NCBI GenBank assembly: GCA_014843695.1
Contig: CM026402.1
Location: 16,771,545-16,835,544 of the forward strand
Length of the DNA: 64,000 bases
From: Archivesica marissinica
Lineage: Eukaryota > Mollusca > Bivalvia > Venerida > Vesicomyidae
Reading direction: 5' to 3'
Shown piece by piece: positions 12,201 through 27,200 of the stretch. Position 1 is the first letter of the stretch; each line of letters opens with the position of its first letter. The notes beneath the pieces were generated by a model. That model saw only the letters and a list, made by a program, of their open reading frames with translations, was not told the DNA's origin and ran no database searches. Made by a program: the position numbers and the translations under genes.

Positions 12201-15200
12201 TACAGTGGTTTAGTATGGTGGATAACTCAAAGAAAAATTCTCAATGTTTTAAATTCATAGATATATCACTTTTGAACAGACCACTGACTGGTAAATAGAC
12301 ATAGTAATTTGTGATATCTGCAAAAACTAAACCATATTTTTGTAGTGTTTGCGAATATTTGATGTGAATAAAGTAGACCACCCACGAATAACATCCGTTT
12401 TACCTGTCCAATTAGCGCAGTGGTTAGCACGCTCGCTTCTCACCAAATCAACCCGGGCTCGATCCTCGGACCGGGAAGTATGTGAGATGGTACGATGTTC
12501 GCCAGATCGGATAGGTGGGCATTCTCCGGGTACTCCGGTTTCCTCCCACATGAATGACTACATTTACGATTTCATCCGAGCCAAGGAGAGTGATTAATAT
12601 AGGTTGTTAAAACTTGCTTCGCAATCGTTGTAAAATATAAAGTTTAAACTTTCCCTGTACTTTGTAATACAACAGTACACACAAACACATTATAATTTGT
12701 AGGTTAATTAAGAATGATCATGTAGTTAATAATTATATACTATACAATATTTCAGGAAACTGTAATTTTGAGACAGGGCTATGTGGTTGGAGCAACTCGA
12801 GAACGGACAACTTTGATTGGATCATCCTTGCTGGCAACTCTACTAGCTCAAAACGTCGCCCGACTGGGGATCACACTTTTGGTGCCAGGCAAGGTACACC
12901 AAACATAATTGACTAGTCAGTTTGAACAGGTTAACCCATTCAACACCAAGTAACTGACATGGACTGGTCCATGATATTTTTAGACCAATAAATTAATAAC
13001 AAAATTACATTTGGATCAGTTCATTTATCAAAATGGGTAATTTTTTTCTAAAAATAGTTATATTACTTGAGAAAAGTGCAGATCCTGATGAGACGGCTCG
13101 TCACGAGCTGGCTCATCTGGATCTACACTTTTTTGTAAGCCAATTTAGAGGTATGTGGTGTTGAAAGGGTTAAGATAACAGCAACCATTGTTGGATATTT
13201 ACTAACAATGTTAATTTAGGTCATGCAATTAGTGTGCATTTTCAGCTTAGACCAGCAAATGTACAAGAACATGATATCCAATGACACTTGTGGACAATGA
13301 TCATCCATGCAGAGGACAGAGTCTGTCTTTGTAAACAGGTGGTATGTCATGATAGCGCAGTGGACGCACGTTCGCTTCAGGTGCGAAAGGTCCAGAGTCT
13401 GAGCCCCACTGGAGCCGTTATGATTGTGCCCTTAGGCAAGGCATTTAAATTCCACGTTGCCTCTTTCTGCCTCATGGCGATGGATTCCATCAGGAATGAG
13501 GTCTCGAGAGTGATTAATATAAGTTGTATGAACTTGTTTCGCAATCAAACTGAAATAAATTTGTATAAACTAAACAGGTGGTACTAATTCCCAAGTTAAA
13601 TTATTCTATGAAGTTAATATACGGATCCACACATTGAGAGGTGCTACTATATGGGAATTGATATGGTGTTGAGAGGCTGTTCTATGTGGGAATGGATAAT
13701 GGCATTAAGAGGCTGTTCTATGTGGGAGAGGATAGTGGCATTGAGAGACTGTTCTATGTGGGAGAGGATAGTGGCATTGAGAGGCTGTTCTATGTGGGAG
13801 AGGATAGTGGCATTGAGAGGTTGTTCTATGTGGGAGAGGATAGTGGCATTGAGAGGATGTTCTATGTGGGAGAGGATAGTGGCATTGAGAGGCTGTTCTA
13901 TGTGGGAGAGGATAGTGGCATTGAGAGGCTGTTCTATGTGGGAGAGGATAGTGGCATTGAGAGACTGTTCTATGTGGGAGAGGATAGTGGCATTGAGAGA
14001 CTGTTCTATGTGGGAGAGGATAGTGGCATTGAGAGGCTGTTCTATGTGGGAGAGGATAGTGGCATTGAGAGGCTGTTCTATGTGGGAGAGGATAGTGGCA
14101 TTGAGAGGTTGTTCTATGTGGGAGAGGATAGTGGCGTTGAGTGGTGCTTCGATGTGAGAGAAGATAGGGGCGTTGAGTGGTGCTTCTATATGTGGGAAAG
14201 TGTTAAATACAGATTTGACTGTACATGCTGTTTAATGTCATAAAAATGTGATTATGTCAGGAAGTTTCTTCCAAAACTGAAATCTGCATATTGTAGTATA
14301 ATATTTTGATTAACACTTTCCTTCATAGAGATTTAGGTTAATATACTACATGTATTATATTTCCATACAAATGATAGCCATTTAGCTATCATGCAGTGGA
14401 CAAGTAGTCGTCATATCTATACCACCTCCATAGATATTACTGGGACTACATGACATTCTGGCCTTTATTATGAACATCGGTTTGGCTACTACATTGTCAA
14501 TGTATGTCGTATTGGTAATAGCGTCAAGAAGTCCTTCTATGAGGGAAAGGGTTTGTAGATAGATCAAAAGATTATGATATTAAAGAAACTGGTTCTGTGA
14601 TCATTTCATGTACTAGTTTTTCAACTGCATAATCATGACTTTGTCTACAGGTCGTTACCTGTATGTGGGTGATGGCAGTTTCACAAGGCCCGGTTTTCGT
14701 GCCGACCTGCTCGGACCTTCAATGCCACCAACCAGTTCCACAGGAGTGTGTGTGACGTTCTGGTTCATCATTTACGGTACATCCAGTATTGGGAGTCTCA
14801 CAGCTTCTGTTGTACAGGTAGGAATGAGCTGTGGTTGCTCATTTACAGCAATTACCGTATAATACAATAATAGTGTTTAGAGAGTGTGGAATGTTTTGCC
14901 GAGACTGTTCTTTCACACACACAGCCCTCGTGTTAGCACAGATTACGGCCCGAACTTAACCGTGTATAACAGCGTGGCATGTTTAACCTGGGGCTGTTGT
15001 TTCACACACACTGCCCTCGTGTTAACACAGATCACGAACCTAACCGTGTATAACAGTGTGGCATGTTTAACCTGGGGCTGTTCTTTCACACACACAGCCC
15101 TCGTGTTAGCACAGATTACGGCCCGAACCTAACCGTGTATAACAAGCATGGCATGTTTAACCTGGGGCTGTTCTTTCACACACACAGCCCTCGTGTTAAC

Positions 15201-18200
15201 ACAGATCACGAACCTAACCGTGTATAACAGCAAGGCATGTTTAACCTGGGGCTGTTCTTTCACACACATAGCCCTCGTGTTAGCACAGATTACGGCCCGA
15301 ACCTAACCGTGTATAACAAGCATGGCATGTTTAACCTGGGGCTGTTCATTCACACACACACACTGCCCTCGTGTTAGCACAGATTACGGCCCGAACCTAA
15401 CCGTGTATAACAGTGTGGCATGTTTAACCTGGGGCTGTTCATTCACACACACAGCCCTCGTGTTAGCACAGATCACGGCCCGAACCTAACCGTGTATAGC
15501 AGCGTGGATGTTTAACCTGGGGCTGTTCATTCACACACATAGCCCTCGTGTTAGCACAGATCACGGCCCGAACCTAACCGTGTATAACAGCAAGGCATGT
15601 TTAACCTGGGGCTGTTCATTCACACACACAGCCCTCGTGTTAACACAGATTATGGACTGATACTGTCCTTTCATCTTGTTCACATTTGTTGATCATATCT
15701 GGATTGTGTCCCCTGCTCATGTCATGATCAAATGCAAATAGAATTATCAGATTCTCCCGGGCAGCAGGCATAGTCGTAGAAGCAAACCAGCACTAAGATA
15801 TATGTGTGAAGCGTCATGCTGCACACTTCATGCATGCTGTGATCGGGTATCAAACCCTGGTCCTGTCTATCTCAGATCCATCAAATCTGATGGTCTACCA
15901 CTGGACCATGGATGCCTCATTGGCAATACATAATGTACAGTGTCTTTAACTGGTTTCTTTGCTAACCCTTTGCATGCTAGCGGCAGATAAGATCACTTTT
16001 GCAAACAGCATAGAGCCAGATATATACCTGTTCAAAATTTCTGGCACAATTTCAAAAATGTAACGTCATGTAAATGTATTTGTTACGAAATCCAACCATT
16101 ACCCTAGATAGTTAGTACCGAAATCCAACCATTACCCTAGATAGTTAGTACCGAAATCCAACCATTTTACCTATGACATTAACCATTTGCACGCTAGCGG
16201 AAGAAAAAAAGCACTCATGCAAACAGCATAGAGCCAGATCAGACGGACCAGAATGTACCATCTATGCTGTTTGTTATTTGGATAATGGAGCTAAAACACT
16301 TGGCTGAATAGCAAACAACATAGATCCTGATCAGATGCGGAGTTTGCTCAGCAGGCAAAGGGTTAATTAATTCAACGACATATGCTCAGTTTGTTGCATG
16401 ATAAACATTTTTTGCACTAAATTTAGGGACCTCTGCTAGGTCCCAAGAATTGGACAATTACCAACAGATCGATAGTATAGTTTTCTCTGCAGGGAAATAT
16501 AACCATGAGTGCCTGGGTGTTGAACTCCCAACCATTGGGTGTAGGTAGAGGACAGTGGTCGCAGGGTCAGTTCCCAGTTGTAAACAGGAACAGCTACCAG
16601 GTCATGTTTGAATTCAAGAGGGTCGTCTCATCACGTGGCTACGTAACTATTGATGACATCAGCTTTACATCGGGAAAATGTCAAAGTAAGTTCAAGCTAA
16701 GGTCTGTATATCTGCGGATGATATAAATAAATAGCCATAAACTATGGTTGCTAGGATTGTTTTTAGCCCTTCACAGAGATTTTGATTAATATACTATTAT
16801 ATCTCCATACAAATGACAGCCATTGAATTATATCTCCATACAAACGACAGCCATTTAGCTATCATGCAGTGTATAAGTAGTGGTCATATCTATCCCACCT
16901 CCATAGATATTACTGGAACTACATGAAATTCTGGCCTTTATTATGAACATTGGTTTGGCTACTACATTGTGAATGTATATCGTATTGGTAATGGTGTCAA
17001 GAGGTGCTTCTATGAGGGAAAGGGTTAAAGGTAGGCAGCAAAGAATACGGTATATTTGTGGGGGGTATACTATAAGGGAAAAGAATATCTGTGTCATCTC
17101 CCGATATATATCCATGGCAACAGGATGGCCAGCCAATATACTAGTTGGTATCTCGCGGTGTGGCATATGCTCGTGTAACTTGTGTAACCAGTGGGCATTA
17201 TTCAGTGACCATATTATACCGAATAACCACCGAACCTGAAGTAAACACACAGGATTGGAAAGAGGGGGGTTGGGGGCAGAGGGGGTAGTTAGTTTATTGG
17301 TCTTTCAGAAAATGTGTTCGGTTTCCTGAAATGAGGTGTTCGGTACATTGAACAAAGAAGAGGTAGAAAGTGGACGAAGAACATTGTTTAGAAATAATTC
17401 CAGCTTAGAAGGATTCTTGTGTAGAGGAGTTATGATTTAGAAGGATTTTGGTTTAGAGGTATTCCAGTTTAGAGAGATTCTGGTTTATAGTGATTCCAAT
17501 TTTGATGTGTTCTGGTTTAGAAGGATTTTGGTTTAGAGAGATTCCAATTTAGAGGTCTTCCAATTTAAAGGTCTTCCTGTTCAGACGGATTCCAGTTTAG
17601 AGGTGTTCCAGTTTAGAGGTGTTCCAGTTTAGAAGGATTCTGGTTTAGAGGGGTTAACACTAGTGATAAACCGATTATCGCTAAGTCGCCGACAATCGTT
17701 TGCCGGCATTGACATCGGCGATAATCGATTGTGAAAATGTGTAATCGATTATAATCGACGAGTCTTTATTTTTGCTTCTTTTATGTTTATTTATACCCCA
17801 AATAAAACCATGATTTACTATTGGCTGTATTTTATTAGCATTGCACGTTTGCAACAACAATTTTAACTGTATCTAGTACTAGACTTTTCACTAGTATGTC
17901 ACTAAGCGTTCTGTCCTCCTTAAAAACTAATTTTATATCAGGTGGCAGTCTACTAACTTAAAGTCTAGTACTCAGATGTAACCGAGTAACTAATTTGTCG
18001 AAACTAGTAACTTTTATTTAACAGTACTAGTAACTTAAATTTATTAGTACTAAATAGATTGTTAAACTCACAAATTAGATGGAATGATTTTGATTTATAA
18101 CTATATCAATTGCCCGATTAATAATCAATTATCTAATCGGTATACCCGTCTGATTATTCCGATTAATCGATTATGGATTTTGAAACCGATGCACATCGCT

Positions 18201-21200
18201 AGTTAACACTGTACTTGTTTCAATATCACTGTGTGGTATGCAGGCAATATAACATTTACAACTTTGTATTTCAGCAAACCCAAGTAATGCCATGTCGGGC
18301 ATAACAACAACTCCCTTCCCAACCGGCTCTACGATAGTCACTGCCACACAAGGTATATTTTGTCAAGTTCAATACATTGTAATTGTTATATATCATCAAT
18401 GTATAAACACTTAACCCATTCAACATCAAGTAACTGACATGGACTGGTCCATGATATTCTTAGACCAATAAAGTAATCAGAAAATTTCATTTGGACCAGT
18501 TCATTTTACAAAATGGGTAATTTTGTCTAAAAATAGAAATATTACTGGCAAAAAGTGGAGATCTTGATGATACGGCTCATCTGGATCTACACTTTTTGCA
18601 AGCGTATTTAGCGGTCTGTAGTGTTGAAAGTGTAAATGACAATGTATGCTCATGAAACATCCCTCTTTCATGAGTGGAAGGTCCGTATCAAAAGTGTCCA
18701 GACTTCTTCAAGATGACTTGTGCTTTCACCAAAGTACAAAAGGTTGCCTTCATCAAAGTACAAAAGGTTCCCTTCACCAAAGTACAAAAGGTACCCTTGA
18801 CCAAAGTACAAAAGGTTCCCTTGACCAAAGTACAAAAGGTCCCCTTGACCAAAGTACAAAAGGTCCCCTTCACCAAAGTACAAAAGGTCCCTTTCACCAA
18901 AGTACAAAAAGTTCCCTTGACCAAAGTACAAATGGTCCCCTTCACCAAAGTACCAAATGGTCCCCTTCACCAAAGTACAAAAGGTCCCCTTCACCAAAGT
19001 ACCAAATGGTCCCCTTCACCAACGTACAAAAGGTCCCCTTCACCAAAGTACCAAATGGTCCCCTTCACCAAAGTACAAAAGATCCCCTTCACCAAAGTAT
19101 GAAAGGTTCCCTTCACCAAAGTACAAATGGTCCCCTTTTACACTTTTCCTTGTTTTTTTATTCTATCTAAATAATGTAAAAACAAATGTCCCTCTTTTGG
19201 AATGAGAGTTGCCCGACTTTGAGCAATGCTTTAACCCTTTCCTTCATAGAGATTTAGGTTAATATACTATTATATCTCCATACATACGACAGCTGTATAG
19301 CTATCATGCAGTGGATAAGTAGTGGCCATATCTATCCCACCTCCATAGATATTACTGGAACTTCATGAGATTCTGGCCTTTATTATGAACATTGGTTTGG
19401 CTACTACGTATATGTCGTATTGGTAATGGCGTCAAGAGGTGCTTCTACGAGGGAGAAGGGTTAAACATATTTAAAAATCACATTTAAGGAAATAAGTAAA
19501 AATGGGACCTGTTACATGTTGATTTAATGTATGGTGGAGTAGAGAAATTGGTGAAAATGAATTTAAAATATAGATAAAATTAAATTTTTCTGAATTCCAA
19601 TAGGGATTTTTCTTTCATCTAATCTGTATGGAGCAGTGAGCATGTCATGTTTCTTTCGATGAACAGTGTTGAACTCTGTTACACTTGAGTGTTTCACTGT
19701 GGGTTCCAGGCCATGAAATTATTATAACACCCTACCACATCGTGGTCTCCGAACTATGGAGAATCAGAGAAACATTGTCTGACTGCAGTATGACGGAGCA
19801 GCTGGTGTACTATGTTTGTAACAGGTACAGTGAAATCCCGCCTCCAGATTGGGTTTGGAGGGGTTTTCGGTTTAGATGGGTTTCAGGTTTTCAGGTAATT
19901 TGAAATAGACATTTGCACAAAAGGTTCCGAAAACTTGTCCGGTGTTCGGAAATGACGGTTTCCGGTTTATAGAGGGTTTTATTTACATTGAATAAAGAAG
20001 GAAAAATATCGGGACCAGGAGAACCGTCCGGTTTAGAGAGAATTCCACTTTAGAAAGGTTCTGGTTTTGATGGGTTTGACTGTACTAAAATAACAATAAT
20101 ACAACTAAAATGGATAACTGCTGGTAGCAGTGGATTAATTCCATCCATTAAATAAAAACAAAAGAAAAAGTAAATTTAAACAAACAAAAAATAAAAATAA
20201 AAGATTTCAGCTATTAATAACAACAAGGATATAGTGTGCGTGCAATCTTACCTGTAAAGATTTCATGAAAACCTCGTTATTATTATAATAAATGCCATTA
20301 TTGATATGTTCTGTTGTAGCTCCATCTACTTATGACTGTCACTTTGAGCATGGACTGTGCACATGGACTCAGGCACAGGATGACCAGTTTGACTGGACTC
20401 GGACCAGCGGTAATACCCAGTCATCAAATACCGGTCCAACTATTGACCACACATTTGGAACTAGTGAGTTTTAGATTAATCATCAATAATTTCCCACATT
20501 TAGCTTCATTGTTTTACCGTATTTACTGATGTATAGCGCGCTATCATGTATAATGCCCATCCACTTTTTGGCACGAAAAATCGGTGAAAAACTTGTTTCT
20601 GGTGTATACCGCGCACCGTAAAATATCATTTTCACAAGACAAAATTTCTCAAGATACGATATAATCACCCTCTATGGTTTATATATTTCAATAAAAAAAG
20701 AAGAAATCGTGGAGGCCTATGTTGTGCATGGTTCTGAAATATAATGATACTCCATGATTTTTGTATTCCCGTACAAAAAGAAATAATCGTGCGAGCCTAC
20801 GTCTGGAAGTGCATGGTTTTGATAATTTCCCGACACCGTACTGTGTTCCTACCTTGCGATTGCCATGAGGCCTCTGCATACTTGATAATCATTATTTATT
20901 GCTCAATTTGTTTTACATATACAATGTATACCGTATTTACTCGACTATAAGACGCCCTTCCCCAACTTATGACTTAAATCAGTGGTATTTTGCATAGACC
21001 CGCGTATAAGACGGATTGAGAAAATGGAAACCACTCAGAAGGAAAAATCAAACAAATAATTAAGCGCTGTAAAAATAATATAACATTTTAATCTAATTTT
21101 TTTATCACTCGCTTATAAGACGGGAAGCCACTTTGAGGCCATAATCAGGTGATTAAAATTCCGTCTTATAGGCAAGTAAGTACGGTATATGAATACAAAA

Positions 21201-24200
21201 CATGACAATTTCAAGAAAAACAAGCGGGTCTGGCCACAAGTTCTGGTAACAATACATTAGTTTCGGTGTGGAAGTCGTGATAGCGCAGTGGATGTGCGTT
21301 CGCTTCAGGTGCGAAATGTCCGGAGTTTGAGCCCCGCTGGAGCCGTTACAATTGTGCCCTTATGGCAAGGCATTTAAATTCCACGTTGCCTCTTCTCTCT
21401 CCCAAGAGGCAATGGATTCCATCAGGAATTAGGTCTCAAGAGTGATTAATATAAGTTGTAAGAACTTGTTTCGCAACCAAGCTAAAATAAATTTGTATAA
21501 ACTAATTAGTTTCGGGCCTTCCCGACAAAGATAGTAAATGAAAACGAAATACTGACTAACGATTTCAAGCATAATTAAAGAAATTAAGCGATTTGTCTTT
21601 TGCATAAATTCTTACATTAATAATTTGTGTTTCCATGGTTACAACCAGGACAAGGCCATTACATCTTCATAGAGGCGTCAAGTCCCCGCAAACTGAACGA
21701 CACAGCGCGGATAGTGAGTGCTCCTGTTATGGACACGAGTAACAGATGTTTACATTTCTGGTACCACATGTATGGAGCTCATGTGAACACATTGAATGTC
21801 TACCTGAAGACAGGAACCACGCTCGGTACACCTTTGTGGACGCACACAGGAACACTATCCAACAAGTGGTACAGCGCCAACGTCGGCATAAAGGTACGCA
21901 ACAAAGTTGTATTGTACGAACATGTTGTATCATGTACAGTCAAACATCATATTAGTTGTCGCTTCTATTTAACAACCAGTGTAAGTCGTAATAGCGCAGT
22001 GGTAGCGCATTAGCTTCAGGTGTGATAGGCCCGTAGTTCGCTCCCCGCTGGAGCTGTTACGATTGTGCCCTTAGGCAAGGCATTTAAATTCCACATGCCT
22101 CTTTTCTCTCGGTCGTAGCGATGGATTCCATCAGGAATGAGGTCTCGAGAATGATTAATATATAAGTTGTAATAACTTCTTTCGCAATCGAGCTAAAATA
22201 AATTTGTATAAACTAACAACCACCTTCCTGATTACCTAATTGTTATTTTATTATTTAATGAATCTATATTAGACAGCTAACTGCATTAAATAACCACTTC
22301 TGTATTTCCCTTGGTCAGTTACTGAACACAGGTTCTGTATTTCCCTTGGTCAGTTACTGAACACAGGTTCTGTATTTCCCTTGGTTGGTTACTGAACACA
22401 GGTTCTGTATTTCCCTTGGTTGGTTATTGAACACAGGTACTGTATTTCCCTTGGTCAGTTACTGAACACAGGTTCTGTATTTTCCTTAGTCAGTTACTGA
22501 ACACAGGTTCTGTATTTCCCTTGGTAGGTTATTGATCACAGGTTCTGTATTTCCCTTGGTCAGTTACTGAACACAGGTTCTGTATTTCCCTTGGTAGGTT
22601 ATTGATCACAGGTTCTGTATTTCCCTTGGTCAGTTACTGAACACAGGTTTGGCTGTATACTAGTATTGTACTTGGTAGGTTACTAAACACAGGTTCGGCT
22701 GTATATTGTACTTGATAGGTTACTGAACACAGGTTCGGCTGTATACTAGTATTGTACTTGATAGGTTACTAAACACAGGTTCGGCTGTATACTAGTATTG
22801 TACTTGATAGGTTACTGAACACAGGTTCGGCTGTATACTAGTATTGTACTTGATAGGTTACTGAACACAGGTTCGGCTGTATACTAGTATTGTACTTGAG
22901 AGGTTACTGAACACAGGTTCGGCTGTATACTAGTATTGTACTTGATAGGTTACTGAACACAGGTTCGGCTGTATACTAGTATTGTACTTGATAGGTTACT
23001 AAACACAGGTTCGGCTGTATACTATTATTGTACTTGGTAGGTTACTGAACACAGGTTCGGCTGTATACTATTATTGTACTTGATAGGTTACTAAACACAG
23101 GTTTGGCTGTATAATGTACTTGATAGGTTACTGAACACAGGTTCGGCTGTATACTATTATTGTACTTGGTAGGTTACTAAACACAGGTTCGGCTGTATAC
23201 TATTATTGTACTTGGTAGGTTACTAAACACAGGTTCGGCTGTATACTATTATTGTACTTGATAGGTTACTAAACACAGGTTCGGCTGTATACTATTATTG
23301 TACTTGGTAGGTTACTAAACACAGGTTCGGCTGTATACTATTATTGTACTTGATAGGTTACTGAACACAGATTCGGCTGTATAGTGTACTTGATAGGTTA
23401 CTGAACACAGGTTCGGCTGTATATTGTACTTGATAGGTTACTGAACACAGGTTCGGCTGTATACTAGTATTGTACTTGATAGGTTACTAAACACAGGTTC
23501 GGCTGTATATTGTACTTGATAGGTTACTGAACACAGGTTCGGCTGTATACTATTATTGTACTTGATAGGTTACTAAACACAGGTTCGGCTGTATACTATT
23601 ATTGTACTTGGTAGGTTACTGAACACAGGTTCGGCTGTATACTAGTATTGTACTTGGTAGGTTACTAAACACAGGTTCGGCTGTATACTAGTATTGTACA
23701 TGGTAGGTTACTAAACACAGGTTCGGCTGTATACTAGTATTGTACTGGTAGGTTACTAAACACAGGTTTGGCTGTATACTATATTGTACTTGTAGGTTAC
23801 TAACACAGGTTTGGCTGTATACTATTATTGTACTTGATAGGTTACTAAACACAGGTTCGGCTGTATACTATTATTGTACTTGATAGGTTACTGAACACAG
23901 GTTCGGCTGTATATTGTACTTGGTAGGTTACTAAACACAGGTTTGGCTGTGCATTGTACTTGGTAGGTTACTAAACACAGGTTCGGCTGTATATTGTACT
24001 TGGTAGGTTACTAAACACAGGTTCGGCTGTATATTGTACTTGGTAGGTTACTAAACACAGGTTTGACTGTGTATTGTACTTGGTAGGTTACTAAACACAG
24101 GTTTGGCTGTATACTATTATTGTACTTGGTAGGTTACTAAACACAGGTTTGGCTGTATACTATTATTGTACTTGATAGGTTACTAAACACAGGTTCGGCT

Positions 24201-27200
24201 GTATATTGTACTTGATAGGTTACTAAACACAGGTTCGGCTGTATACTATTATTGTACTTGATAGGTTACTGAACACAGGTTCGGCTGTATATTGTACTTG
24301 GTAGGTTACTAAACACAGGTTTGGCTGTGTATTGTACTTGGTAGGTTACTAAACACAGGTTCGGCTGTATATTGTACTTGGTAGGTTACTAAACACAGGT
24401 TCGGCTGTATATTGTACTTGGTAGGTTACTAAACACAGGTTCGGCTGTATATTTTTGTACTTGATAGGTTACTGCACACAGGTTCGGCTGTATATTGTAC
24501 TTGATAGGTTACTGAACACAGGTTCGGCTGTATATTGTACTTGGTAGGTTACTAAACACAGGTTTGGCTGTATAGTGTACTTGATAGGTTACTGAACACA
24601 GGTTCGGCTGTATATTGTACTTGGTAGGTTACTAAACACAGGTTTGGCTGTATGGTGTACTTGATAGGTTACTGAACACAGGTTTGGCTGTATAGTGTAC
24701 TTGATAGGTTACTGAACACAGGTTTGGCTGTATATTGTACTTGATAGGTTACTGAACACAGGTTCGGCTGTATACTATTATTGTACTTGATAGGTTACTA
24801 AACACAGGTTCGGCTGTATACTATTATTGTACTTGGTAGGTTACTAAACACAGGTTTGGCTGTATAGTGTACTTGATAGGTTACTGAACACAGGTTTGGC
24901 TGTATACTATTATTGTACTTGGTAGGTTACTAAACACAGGTTTGGCTGTATACTATTATTGTACTTGGTAGGTTACTAAACACAGGTTTGGCTGTATAGT
25001 GTACTTGATAGGTTACTGAACACAGGTTCGGCTGTATATTGTACTTGGTAGGTTACTAAACACAGGTTTGGCTGTATATTTTGTGGTTTGCTGTTATTGT
25101 ACTTGATAGGTTACTGAACACAGGTTTGGCTGTATAGTGTACTTGATAGGTTACTGAACACAGGTTCGGCTGTATATTGTACTTGGTAGGTTACTAAACA
25201 CAGGTTTGGCTGTATAGTGTACTTGATAGGTTACTGAACACAGGTTCGGCTGTATATTGTACTTGGTAGGTTACTAAACACAGGTTTGGCTGTATAGTGT
25301 ACTTGATAGGTTACTGAACACAGGTTCGGCTGTATATTGTACTTGGTAGGTTACTAAACACAGGTTTGGCTGTATAGTGTACTTGATAGGTTACTGAACA
25401 CAGGTTTGGCTGTATAGTGTACTTGATAGGTTACTGAACACAGGTTCGGCTGTATATTGTACTTGATAGGTTACTGAACACAGGTTTGGCTGTATATTGT
25501 ACTTGATAGGTTACTGAACACAGGTTTGGCTGTATAGTGTACTTGATAGGTTACTGAACACAGGTTTGGCTGTATATTGTACTTGATAGGTTACTGAACA
25601 CAGGTTCGGCTGTATATTGTACTTCTCTCATGAATGCTGTAACATTCATAAAGTTAATTTTATAAGAAAATCATGTATGTTCGATTATGAAACTAGTTCT
25701 TACAACATTAGTTATTCATTCTCGAGACCTCATTTCTAATTGAATTCATAGCCATAAGAGAAGATAGTGGAAGTCGTGATAGCGCAGTGGACGCGTGTTC
25801 GCTTCAGGTGCGAAAGGTCCGGAGTTTGAACCCCGCTGGAGCCGTTACGATTGTGCCCTTAGGCAAGGCATTTAATTTCCACGTTGCCTCTTCTCTCTCC
25901 CTCATGGCGATGGATTCCATCAGGAATGAGGTCTCGAGAGTGATTAATATAAGTTGTAAGAACTTGTTTCGTAATCGAGCTAAAATAAATTTGTATGCAC
26001 TAAGAAGATGCCATACAGATGTATATGTCTTGCCTTAGGACAACAACAACGTGGATCTGGCTGGGTTCAAACTCACAACCTCTCGATTATGAGGCGGACT
26101 CCACATCCGCTACACGTGAATCGCATGAAGCCCACTGGCATAGTATTATTTTTAGGGATGGCAACAAATATTCGAATATTCGCTCGAACATCCTAATATT
26201 CGAATACTATTCCAGTATTCGAATATTCGGGAAAAAATATTATATTGTCCTCAAAAATGCCACCTGCTCAGTCACATGTTTGGAAATGCTTGACTCGATT
26301 TGAGAATAAGAACACTGCTATGTGTCGTCTATGTAAATTGGATTTACCATATTTGTGTGCAATATCAATCTCAATAATCATTTGAAGAAGATGATGTTTA
26401 CGTGTAAAACAGAAATTAGGTTAGTTTGAAATTTTTATAAGAGTTTGAGTGATTTTGAATTTTTGATAGAATTCTATCGAATATTCGAATATCTTTCCAA
26501 CCAAATATTCGAATAGTATAATCGCTATTCGTTGCCATCCCTAATTATGTTTGAAGGATTAATTGGTTTGACCATGATATATATAGTTCTGTATGCACAG
26601 AATATGCCGGTTTAGTACAGTGTGTGAATGACTGATTTTACTATAATATATATCTTTGTGTACATTACAGGGGATGAACCAGTACAGAATCGTGTTTGTA
26701 GACATTTATAATTTGATCTTCATTTGCATGTATGTTTCCTACAAACAGGGGATGAACCATTACAGAATCGTGTTTGTAGACATTTATAATTTGATCTTGA
26801 TATACATGTATGTTTCCTACACACAGGGAATGAGCCGGTACAGAATCGTGTTTGTAGACATTTATAATTTGATCTTCATTTGCATGTATGTTTCCTACAA
26901 ACAGGGGATGAACCGGTACAGAATCGTGTTTGTAGACATTTATAATTTGATCTTCATTTGCATGTATGTTTCCTACAAACAGGGGATGAACTGGTACAGA
27001 ATCGTGTTTGTAGACATTTATAATTTGATCTTGATATACATGTATGTTTCCTACAAACAGGGGATGAGCCGGTACAGTATCGTGTTTGAAGGTGTGCGTG
27101 GCACAGACTACAGGGGGGATATTGGACTGGATGATGTAGCAGTCACAACTGGACCATGCCCTGGTTCTGGTACGTCCTCTCCATTCACTATTGAGAATTC

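Noticed and set aside
12404..12490. tRNA gene
   Set aside because: A and B boxes are good, but stems do not pair fully and the sequence is the head of a SINE present many times. The same reasoning applies to 40869, 33549, 13342, 50236 and 58207.
26671..27060. Coding extension of the D3 C exon through all five 78-bp units
   Set aside because: Open in frame but would insert 130 hydrophobic residues into a conserved MAM strand; kept as a finding and not called as an exon.
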